A DNA stretch of 64,000 bases from Chondrosia reniformis. Taxonomy: Eukaryota > Porifera > Demospongiae > Chondrillida > Chondrillidae. The DNA lies in the NCBI GenBank assembly GCA_947172415.1, contig OX359192.1, positions 6,682,401 through 6,746,400 of the forward strand. The letters are read 5' to 3'. Made by a program: the position numbers and the translations under genes. Of this stretch, positions 34,285 through 44,100 are shown in pieces. The notes under the pieces are model-generated. The model worked only from the letters and a program-made list of their open reading frames with translations. It did not search any database and was not told the origin of the DNA. Within the stretch, counting starts at the first letter, position 1. Every line of letters begins with the position of its first letter.

Positions 34285-36881
34285 ATGGTAGCAGAGATGA
34301 GCGATGATAGCGATGCTACAGTTTGTGGAGAAGTGGACGAATCTTCATCCCCAAATTTACTCAATAAAGGATGCATTGGGTACAAAACAAGAGAGAGGTG
34401 CGTCAATACGCTTAGCGAATACACGACACGACAACAGCTGCTATTACTGGTTAATTCCACAGGAGTGAGAGTACTGGCGGTGAATGCGCTGGAGTCAAGG
34501 AGGATATCGCAGGAATTAAGCAACAACTTGATCTTTTAAAACAAAAACTGGTTTGTTATACCACACAGCTAGAAAAGACAAGACCACATCAAAATGAGAG
34601 TCAGTACAATTCTCATTGTCTATTGGTGGAACAGTAACATTGTGTATACTAGTATATATCTTTTTACATGCAGTATCTAAACTAACACAAGAACTGAAAG
34701 GTATAGGAAGTGAACTTAAAGGTGCACAAGCAAGTGTCAAGAAAGTTGCCCTCCAACTTACACATTGCAGCAGGAAAGACTTGACAGTCTCTCTGAAAGA
34801 AACTGCACTTAAGTTAAGCTTATGTATGAAAAACTTTACTCAGCTAACAACATTAGTAAGAGAAGCTGTTTCCCTTCAGCCTGTGGACAGAGGTGCCCCT
34901 CCCCTCCAGCCTGTGGACAGAGGTGCCCCTCCCCTCCAGCCTGTAGACAGAGGTGCCCCTCCCCTCCAGCCTGTGGACAGAGGTGCCCCTCCCCTCCAGC
35001 CTGTGGACAGAGGTGCCCCTCCCCTCCAGCCTGTGGACAGAGGTGCCCCTCCCCTCCAGCCTGTGGACAGAGGTGCCCCTCCCCTCCAGCCTGTGGACAG
35101 AGGTGCCCCTCCCCTCCAGCCTGTGGACAGAGGTGCCCCTCCCCTCCAGCCTGTGGACAGAGGTGCCCCTCCCCTCCAGCCTGTAGACAGAGGTGCCCCT
35201 TCCCTTCAGCCTGTGGACAGAGGTGCCCCTTCCCTCCAGCCTGTGGACAGAGGTGCCCCTCCCCTCCAGCCTGTGGACAGAGGTGCCCCTCCCCTCCAGC
35301 CTGTGGACAGAGGTGCCCCTCCCCTCCAGCCTCCTCACCACAATATTAAGAGGCTAAGCACTCTTAACACTACCAATAATGTGACAAGCTCACAAACCTG
35401 TCCTCAAGCTACTTCTCTTGTTATTTCTGCTATACCAATTGCAAGTAGTACTCAAACACAGCAGGAGACACCTGTGTCAATGGCTACACAATCCTCTCTT
35501 TACCTCCCTAACCAGCAACCTGTGGTGCAACAGGGAAGCTCTAGAGGGAACTTAGTAGTCACTCCTGCAGACCTGCCACAGAACAGTCAACTCACATCAT
35601 CTGACTTCTCTCAGATTGTACCATTGGAGGACCTTATTAAAGAGAAGTTTCTCAAACCAGAATATGGTTGTTTGAGTGTAGTGCTAATGGTAAGCTAGAG
35701 CTACAATATTATCTATCAGTTAGACACAGAGACATACGGTACCAGTTTAAGTGATGTGACTGCATTCACTACAAAAGTGTACATTACTTTATGGTCCATG
35801 TCTCAAGGAAGACAATGATGTCTAAATATATACACTTGTATATAGATACAATATTTAAACTTGATTGTACGTATATAGGTTTTGATTTTAATTGCTATAT
35901 ACGGTGCAAGTTACAATATACTTTAGAAATTTAAAGCATGTAATATACTATAAATGCATATATTATCTCTGTACGTACATATGTACTAGTTATACCACAC
36001 TTGAGTGTGGTATAATTAATATATATCACATATGATTGTAAGGTGATGATAAGTAAATATGAGTACTGGTGATATCACTAGCTCATGCAAGTGTGAAATA
36101 TAAGGTTTATTACACCCCAGATATCAGCAGTTGCCCTGGTAACATGATATATGCTATTGTTGTTTTCTTATGCCTATATACATGTATAAAGGGTGTCAAA
36201 TTTGTGTCTTCACTGAAACATGATGGAAGTATAGAAACAGCTGCGGGAGTTGTGTATCGCTACCCAAATCAGTGGATCAATGGATGCTGGGAAAAGATAG
36301 GCCACAAAGGGAAGAAGATGAGACTTGCAGCTGCGTACAAAATAGTAAGGAATCATTTAATTATGTCCCTTGTATATATCCTGTTCTTCTGTGTAATATG
36401 ACAGTGTTTTATGAATTCTTCCTATTTATATGGTATTGAATGTATTAACTAGGAATCTATATATGCACCTGATTTTATAGGTACTCTACAAGAACCAGCC
36501 CTTGTTAAATATTTGCCAAATTTACAATCAAAACAAAGGTAGTATACAAATATCATGTTATATCCACTATATACGTATATACGGCAAATTCCAGGTGTGT
36601 ATAATACCAATATCATCTGCTTGCTAGTTCAAAACTACTTGAAAGAGAGTAACGTAGCCAGTATATCAGCTAAGAAAAAGGTCACATCTACAAGTAATCA
36701 GGAACACATGTCAAATGTTACCACTGCACATAGACGTGACTTGGGTATGATTTTGGCTGGGTGCAAGATTCTGATGATTAGAGATGAAGAGTTAGGTCCC
36801 CCTCCCCCAGGGCTCTGGGACTCTGAGGAGGTTATTCTTACAGAAGAGCTTCAAAAAGATTTAGAATGGCATGACTTGTAG
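34285..36881 (+). CDS. RAMA-domain protein with a 15-copy coding decapeptide array
   Basis: Acidic N-terminus (MVAEMSDDSDATVCGEVDE), coiled-coil exons (DIAGIKQQLDLLKQKL; LTQELKGIGSELKG), a large exon from about 34678 to 35691 with LQPVDRGAPP repeated 15 times, then a C-terminal domain: PLEDLIKEKFLKPEYGCLSVVL, GVKFVSSLKHDGSIE, YRYPNQWINGCWEKIGHKGKK. This fits the RAMA domain (DNA- or chromatin-reading, as in MPND and restriction/methylase-associated proteins): hydrophobic L-x-D-L-I start, G-x-x-L strand, DG-x-I turn and the aromatic NGCW. No MPN protease domain follows. It ends DLEWHDL. The role is inferred to be nuclear. A 31-nt exon at about 34569-34599 is needed to keep the frame. Confidence 0.7.
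34876..35331 (+). repeat. 30-bp coding minisatellite
   Basis: Fifteen full units of CAGCCTGTGGACAGAGGTGC plus CCCTCCCCTC, in frame in the RAMA gene. Variants are few (GTAGAC for GTGGAC, TCCC for CCCC), so expansion is recent. Units have no stop in any of the three + frames or in at least one minus frame. Confidence 0.95.
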
Positions 36882-37126
36882 GAATAAACTCAGATCATAT
36901 TCATGTTTCCAATATTGATTCTATTTCATTTTAAATCATTCTTTATTGAAATCTACAATTAAAAGAGTAGATTTCTCCACATTTTACTACATCTGTAGAT
37001 TGAATGTAATGAGCATTTCATACTTGTAATATATAGTCCATTAAGGATGATCTTTAGAACTGTAACATTAAGGGTTAAAAAGATTATCCTATACTTTGTA
37101 ACATAGACTTGTACGTTTGCAATCAG

Positions 37127-38066
37127 TCAAATGATTGACTTGATCTGGTCAACTTTCTGCTGGTACAGTTTGTGATACTCTTCAGCCAAATATGTGAATA
37201 TTGCATGAACTCCATCATTCTCCTTCTATAGGGAGTAATAACATAAATATCTAAGCCTAGACCTCCAATTGTAACTAGATAAATTCAATGGTTAATTATC
37301 AATAATTAATATAGCTTACAGCAGAACACTCAAAATATTTCAATCCTTTGGCTTCAGCAAAAGCTCTTCCCTGTTCTCCTTTGATAACTCTTCTTTGTGT
37401 CAAATCCACTTTATTTCCAACAAGAACTCCTATACACATGTTACAACACATGGAGGGAGCACAAAATATCAAAAATAAAGAAGCACATCTCTCTCTGAGT
37501 TACCTGGAAAAGGTTGTTCTGGTTTCTGTGCTCGTACTCTCTCAAGCCACTTTGAGCAGCTCTGAAAGGACTGTTCATTAGTAACATCAAATACAACCAC
37601 CACCATTGAGGGGTGAACCCACTAATTAAGACATTTGAATAGGGTGTATCTTATTGTATAAGCTAAGCTACCTTCAAAACAAAGTAACTTACAAATTGAG
37701 GAATGTGTTCAGCGAATATCTCCTTCCCAGCTGAATCATACATGAAGAACTCCTAGGGCAATCAACCAATAGTTTTGTGCAGCTGGTAATAAACGCATTA
37801 AATTAATTACTCACTAAAGAATCTTTCGAGTCTGGCAAAGCTATAGTTTTGACGCATACTTCAACATCGCTGGTCTATATACAGCAAAAGGTGGAGCCAA
37901 CCATAATTATGGACGACATTCGCAGTATACTACCTAACTATAGGATTACCATTGTGTAAACTTTTGGAAAGTGAGCTCCATCACTGTGAAAAACTTGCGT
38001 TATAGCGCTCTTGCCTACACAGGAATCGCCAACAATGATGCACTTGGCTCTTAGCAGCAAGCCCAT
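37127..38066 (-). CDS. IFT27: IFT27 (RABL4), small GTPase of intraflagellar transport
   Basis: Rab-like GTPase of the IFT-B complex. Begins [20 protein letters not shown] (P-loop GDSCVGKS), then [17 protein letters not shown] (effector loop; the family signature SDGAHF), [10 protein letters not shown] (switch II with DSAGKE as in IFT27, not the Rab DTAGQE), VGNKVDL (NKxD) and ECSAKEND (SAK). It ends [18 protein letters not shown] without C-terminal cysteines, as expected for this non-prenylated member. About seven small exons. Shares a 91-bp promoter with the SPRY gene. Confidence 0.93.
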
Positions 38067-38157
38067 GTCTGTTTATCCAGTCACGTGACCACTTCAATAT
38101 GGCTGCCTTTTAAGTATTACCCTATATTACCCGGCATTTGTCCCACAGACCGTCACG
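38067..38157. promoter_or_regulatory. Shared promoter, IFT27 / SPRY-SOCS gene, with GTCACGTGAC
   Basis: 91 bp between ATGs at 38066 (-) and 38158 (+). GTCACGTGAC at 38080-38089 is a perfect palindrome identical to the CLEAR/TFEB-type E-box core as known from vertebrates. Confidence 0.55.
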
Positions 38158-38889
38158 ATGGAGTTGAATCCTTGGCAATGGAGTGAAACAGATAAAGGTT
38201 CCAGTGTAAAGTTGAGCAGTAACTGTTCTAGGGTGTTCTTTCACGAAGGGAATAGCCTCGGGTGCTCCGCTGTTATGGGAAACCTTCCTTTTGGTAAATG
38301 TATGGAACATTACTTTGAGGTAGAAATGTATCGGCCGTTTCACGGAAATGTCCGAATGGTGGGCATAACCACTCACCTCGTCCCTTTGGAGACCTTTGAT
38401 TACTCCTACCAGCCCCTGATCGGACAGACCAAGTGTAGTTTTGGATTGAATTACAATGGAAAGGCTTACCACAATGGACAGACAGTACAGGTCGTGAAAG
38501 AATCAGATGTTGACATTGAAACACTGGAGAAAATAACAATTGGTGTATTATATGATGCGTTTTCAAATACAATTTCCTTCCTCTTTAATGGATGTAGTTA
38601 TGGCACAATATATCGCTCCGTGGACCCATCCATGCAGTACTATCCCATAGTGTGTTCGACTGCTAGAAACAGTGTAATCCAACTAACAGTTTGCAGATCA
38701 ACAGTAGCCACTCTGAAAAACTTGTGTCGAGCTGCTATCAGAAAGTACACCATTGGAAACCAGATACAAGGTGATGAACATGTACTGAACAGCCTACCCT
38801 TACCACCTCAACTGCTGTCTTACCTCAACTTTTCAACTTATGAGGCTAAACCAGATGAAGGGACAATTAGAAAGGAAACTATTGTGTAA
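38158..38889 (+). CDS. SPRY domain-SOCS box protein (SPSB3-like)
   Basis: Single exon, 243 residues. The SPRY/B30.2 domain spans about 10-180 (VMGNLPFGKCMEHYFEVEM, VRMVGITTHLVPLETFDYSY, CSFGLNYNGKAYHNGQ, IGVLYDAFSNTISFLFNG). A C-terminal SOCS box follows: LKNLCRAAIRKYTIG fits a BC box for Elongin C, and SLPLPPQLLSYL fits a Cul5 box. It should act as substrate receptor of a Cul5 E3 ligase. SPSB3 is suggested by overall look, not proven. Confidence 0.85.
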   Translation: MELNPWQWSETDKGSSVKLSSNCSRVFFHEGNSLGCSAVMGNLPFGKCMEHYFEVEMYRPFHGNVRMVGITTHLVPLETFDYSYQPLIGQTKCSFGLNYNGKAYHNGQTVQVVKESDVDIETLEKITIGVLYDAFSNTISFLFNGCSYGTIYRSVDPSMQYYPIVCSTARNSVIQLTVCRSTVATLKNLCRAAIRKYTIGNQIQGDEHVLNSLPLPPQLLSYLNFSTYEAKPDEGTIRKETIV

Positions 38890-39100
38890 CAAGTATACAC
38901 TACAACACCTCTGTAATTGTTTATTTTAACCCACCCAGATGTTGTTATCAATATTTAATATCATTATTGTTCATTTTATAAATTACCTCAAACTGATTAT
39001 TAATGCATGTATGTATATTATATGAACAACTATTTTGTAGGAATATATATGTACAATTACAAATGAATTTATGCAGCATTCTTTAACATGAAACATGAAA

Positions 39101-40996
39101 TTAGGAATTGGAGAGTACCAGTGATAATAGTTTATTTTGTGGCAACTCTTTTAACAGTTTAGATTTAGTACCTACAACAAGATGAATATCATCATGCATT
39201 AGTGAAAATACACAAAATTATCTCTGTGTTACCTTCTTGTATTCCCTTCAATATGCCACTTGTACTACACACTTGAATGATCTGAGCAAATCTGTTGACA
39301 CTCTCTTCTGCCTCCATTGGTCCACTGTTACTAGCCAACACATTACAAAGTACCTCACCAATGGTGACAATGATTTCAGGATCAGCCCACCAAGACTGGT
39401 TGGTGCTAGAGGTTAGAGCCAATAGTGCCTCAAGGAGATGAGTATGAAATTGATACTGCATGGTCATACTGTCAGTTGAAAGCTTTCCTTTGTCGGGTTG
39501 AACCAGAGTTGACTCAGTGTCCACAGGAGGAGCCACAGTCTCTTCTCTCCCTCTGGAACTCACAGGAATGAGGGGAAGAAGGACACTCCAAAGAACCAGT
39601 CCTTGGAAGGTCTGGAATGGTTTGGACTTTACACTCCTTCTTCTCAAAGGCAATCCTTTCTCTTTATTATCACTTTGTCCCTCCAAGGTGAAGAGGAGTC
39701 CAGGCCTGTGTTTCATCCATTCTGAAACAATTCTCAGCAGCTCCAAGGGAACACTGTCACATCCACTGAGTCCTCCTTCATCTAAAAGTAGCAGTTCAGA
39801 GCAGTTTACATATTGCAATTGAGCAATCTCAGAGTAAATTATATGTGATCACACATCAGTATAAAGGATATAATAGAGATCTAGCTAAGTGTTGTTTGCA
39901 AGAACTTACTAATGAGAGCAAAGGCTGATGTTAGTGCAATGAGCATTTGGCTGGAAAACTGTGATGACACATTTGTGATCATTTTTAAAGGCTTAGAAGC
40001 CACCGGTAACATTTCACAGAAATCACAGTAAAGATCTTTGGCTACTATTTCTGCTTGACTAGGGTACCTCTGAAGTGGAAACAGACAAGCAGTGAAATGA
40101 GTCCTGAAATGTAGAGTTCCAAAATTGTATTACCTTCATCCAAAATGATACAATATCCAAGACTTGTGTATTTCCACAGCTAATAGCTAGCGAGGTTAGT
40201 TTGGTGAGCAAAGTCAACTGAACTGATGTTTTCTACTCAAATAAAAAGAAAAGTGACTTGTTTCATTGACTTAACCTAGCTGTTTCATACACAAACTTCT
40301 CTTGTCAAATCAATGTTCTCCTCATCAGTACCAAATACGGTATCAAAGACACAGAGTTTGACCCTGTAATCTGCAGAACTTTCTAGGTAGATGCGAAAGT
40401 TATTAATCATCCGAAACTCCTCTAATGTGGACACCTTCTCTTTAGTGTTCTGACAAAGTATGTAATCGTCTAGCAGCTGTAATATTGTGTCTGTGGGGGG
40501 GAGGGCTCCCTTGTCCCCACCCAGAATAAGAACACCAAAGAAGTGGTCAAATAACCTCAGTAGCATCACTCCTCCCACTGAGTATGAGCAGGTACTGAGG
40601 TGGTAGGTCAGCTCAGAGATGGAGTTTGGGAGGATGTTAGGAGGAAGGTTGCCAGGTGTGGCCATTGGCTGGAGTAATGGTGCACGGGGAGGTGGCAGCC
40701 CCTGGGTAGCCATGACTACTGGCTTGGAAGCACCTGAGAAGGAACACACTAAATAAGTAACTAGTCCAGCAATGCTAGATAAGCATGGTGTTCAATTCTA
40801 ACATACTGGACGTAGTCAAAATAAATGTTAAAATGTATAGTGGATTGATTATCTCACCAGACATGGCAGTAGGAGGGTGTCTCGTCCACGGGGGAACCAT
40901 TGACTGTGGAGATCCGTATCCGTGCAAAGATTGTGGTGGTACGTTTGAGATACCATGGATTGGACGTGAACTATTTGGTCTGGGTCGTCCAGTCAT
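39101..40996 (-). CDS. INTS15: INTS15 (C7orf26-like), Integrator complex subunit
   Basis: All-helical subunit of the Integrator complex (snRNA 3' processing and promoter-proximal termination). The helical repeats LLTKLTSLAISCGNTQVLDI, KDLYCDFCEMLPVASKPLKM and FSSQMLIALTSAFAL match human C7orf26 (SLLGKLVSMAVAVCRIPVLE, DDYCCLVPGSIQTLKQIF). The ending KELPQNKLLSLVLSNS matches its SRLPHNNLLQLVISG. A donor at about 39231 (GAAG|GTAACA) and an acceptor at about 39168 show that the true last exon ends at 39101. The N-terminus (MTGRPRPNSSRPIHG ...) is Pro/Gly-rich, unlike human, whose Pro/His-rich tail is C-terminal. Confidence 0.85.
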
Positions 40997-41104
40997 TTTG
41001 CTTTCTCTGCGTTAATTTCCGAGCTTGCGTTTTGCTCTCACCACTGCTATTGCGTATACGTATGGCCTGTATTGATGTAGATCATTAGTAAGTAGACACG
41101 AATT
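40997..41104. promoter_or_regulatory. Shared promoter, INTS15 / TSC2
   Basis: 108 bp between divergent ATGs (40996 minus, 41105 plus). No core element recognised. Confidence 0.5.
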
Positions 41105-44100
41105 ATGCAAAAGATTCGAGCCTTAGGGACTTCAAGAGGCTCCCAAAAGTCCACGGAAGAGGATGGTCCGGATAGTCCGATAGAGACTCCACAATTTTTC
41201 ACAGAAGAAGTTCTGAAAGTAAGTTGTTGTTATTGTTAAATTGACCTCATAGGTATCGCATCTTTGATACGTGTAGATGATGGGCTGCGAAGTGCCGAGG
41301 AGTCAGCGCTTGAGAGCACTAAAGGAACTGCAGGAAATTGTTAAAACAAAGAGACTAGAAAAGGTACCAATTGATGATACGGTTTTGTATAACATATTCC
41401 CTTACCCCAACTGTTAGTACCTATATGTTAGTATGTAAAATTATGCAAATGTGAGTGCCTTCCTATGAACAGAAATGATGAAAGTTGGATGTTCTTATTT
41501 GTACAGCACGCCATTGAATCCATCTGGGTGGCCATTGAGGACCTGATAGACCTGGACCAACCGGTGGAAGTACGGCACGCTGCTTTCAGGTTTCTGTCTG
41601 CACTGATTGATGGACAGAGCTCGTCGCTTGGCAACCTGAGGGCTCATTTCTTTGAGATTCTCAAGAAGCACAAACTGCAGGAGGATCTGCATGAAAGGTT
41701 AATGAGGCAGACACTTCCAAGGTGTTGACATAAGTATTCCAAGTAACTATGGTAACACCTTGTGGTTTGTCCAATCAGTGTGTGCTCCTTGGGGGTCATG
41801 AGAATTTCACAAGAGGGAATTTACACTATATATACTATAGTATATTTTAGGGGATTCCCCTAAGAGACACCCTGCTCTTTGTTTTGGTGTGTCCACACAT
41901 TTATTTGTTCCTTCTGCTTCACAGGCTGATCCTCCTACAAGTGCTGACCAATGATGGTCGGTCCCTCCTGTATATTGACGACAATATAGGACCCTTAGCT
42001 GTGGAACTGATAGAGCAAGCTATATCTGCTCAGAGGTAACCACTAAATAACAAGTAATACAAGTACAGAAGGAAGGACTTATAACTCTATAGTTACCATG
42101 GTGATGTGATAAAATGCCATGTGCTGAGCTCTGTTTTGCAACACCTTTTTTCTACAGACATGGTTGACACATCAATATAAGACCAAGGAAGAATATTTAA
42201 AAATAAACTTTTCTCCTAGACTCTATTACTTAGGGAAGCCCTATAGAATTTTGGACGAGTTTCATACCAACTTGTCTTCCCTTTTTTCCACTTCATCAGA
42301 CAGCTGTTTCTGGGAATTCCATCATTGATGGCATGCACCTCACTGTTATGTTGGAGTGGTGACAATGCAATGTATCTCATCCCAGATTGGAGACTACGAA
42401 ACTCTTTATGAGTATCTTGGTTAACATTGTCCAGTCCAATGCAGTCTTCATGAAGGAGCAGTGGATAAACCAGCTAGTTCAGTGTGTGTGTAGTTGGCTT
42501 TGACTGTATTATAGTGATTCTGTATTTCTACTTCACTTTGCCAGGAACTGTAGTAATTATGTATCAAAAAATACAAGCATGGAAATTATTGAGGTAGGTA
42601 GGTATATTCGTATGTCTGTCTATTCTGATCCTGTTTTTATGATTGTCTTTTTCAAGTTGATGTTGGCGTTTTTGGATGCTCTAGTTTGTTTTGGCTGTCT
42701 GACATCGTCTGCTCTACTCTACTTCATAACGGCACTGTGCCGTACGCTCAACATAGAGAGGTTTTGTGCTTCCAGCTGGGAGACGGTGAAGAAGATGTTG
42801 GGAACACATCTGGGGTACAGTGCCCTGGTCTGTATGACCAAGATTATTGCTGACAGGTAATGTACATGTGTGAGATACGTATATTGGTTGCAGAGCTGAA
42901 ATGTCTAGTTTATTTATTTTGATAGAAATAACAGATCTGATGTGTTTCTGCTTCGAGGGGCTGTGTTTTATATCAGCATGTCAATGTGGGGACCAGAGAA
43001 GGTCACCAAATTAGGAAACTACTTTTCACCTCTTCTTCCTTCACTTAAACAAGTAGGTATTTCACCTCCAGCCCTCCCAGCCCCACCTCCAGCCCTCCCA
43101 ACATTACCTCCAGCCCTCCCAACATCACCTCCAGCCCTCCCAGCCCCACCTCCAGCCCTCCCAACATCACCTCCAGCCCTCCCAGCCCCACCTCCAGCCC
43201 TCCCAACATTACCTCCAGCCCTCCCAACATCACCTCCAGCCCTCCCAACATCACCTCCAGCCCTCCCAACATCACCTCCATCCCTCCCAACAGTACCTCC
43301 AGCCCTCCCAACAGTACCTCCAGCCCTCCCAACATCACCTCCAGCCCTCCCAGCCCCACCTCCAGCCCTCCCAACATCACCTCCAGCCCTCCCAACATCA
43401 CCTCCAGCCCTCCCAACATCACCTCCAGCCCTCCCAACATCACCTCCAGCCCTCCCAACATCACCTCCAGCCCTCCCAACATCACCTCCAGCCCTCCCAG
43501 CCCCACCTCCAGCCCTCCCAACATCACCTCCAACCCCCCCAGCCCCACCTCCAGCCCTCCCAACATCACCTCCAGCCCTCCCAACATCACCTCCAGCCCT
43601 CCCAACATCACCTCCAGCCCTCCCAACAGTACCTCCAGCCCTCCCAACATCACCTCCAGCCCTCCCAGCCAACCTCCACTCATTTAATGTTCACTTCTTG
43701 TTGCTAGGCAATTCAGACTAAACATACAATTGTTGTATATGAGGTGGCACTATCAGTACTTCGATTGGTCAAGAAGTATGGAAGTAGCTTGGGGCCTGAC
43801 GAGTGGAACCACATCATTTCTCTGGTAGTGGGCATTGACCAGCATGTTAAGGTGTGTCCATATATGGCATGTTAACAAATCCAATGTAAGGACTTTCTTC
43901 ATACCTTGAGTGAGATGTCACATGACTGTTACCGGCCTGTGAGACGTCACATGACTGTTACCGACCTGTGAGATGTCACATGACTATTACCGGCCTGTGA
44001 GATGTCACATGACTGTTACTGACCTGTGAGATGTCACATGACTGTTACCGGCCTGTGAGATGTCACATGACTGTTACCGGCCTGTGAGACGTCACATGAC

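Noticed and set aside
34853-35341. Minus-strand 162-codon frame (VHRLEGRGTS repeats)
   Set aside because: Shadow of the 30-bp coding array; the plus-strand frame has coiled-coil and RAMA-like flanks.
35991-36014. Perfect palindrome TATACCACACT-TG-AGTGTGGTATA
   Set aside because: 11-bp arms in a RAMA-gene intron with no loop, copies or context; could be chance or cruciform-prone DNA.
36940-36976. GAAATCTAC ... GTAGATTTC stem downstream of the RAMA gene resembles a terminator
   Set aside because: Intrinsic terminators do not apply in this eukaryotic setting; the stem is short and isolated.
42942-43721. 259-codon proline/alanine-rich frame and its minus-strand mirrors
   Set aside because: It begins as a real TSC2 exon but then reads into the 21-bp intronic array; tuberin continues at the exon after 43710.
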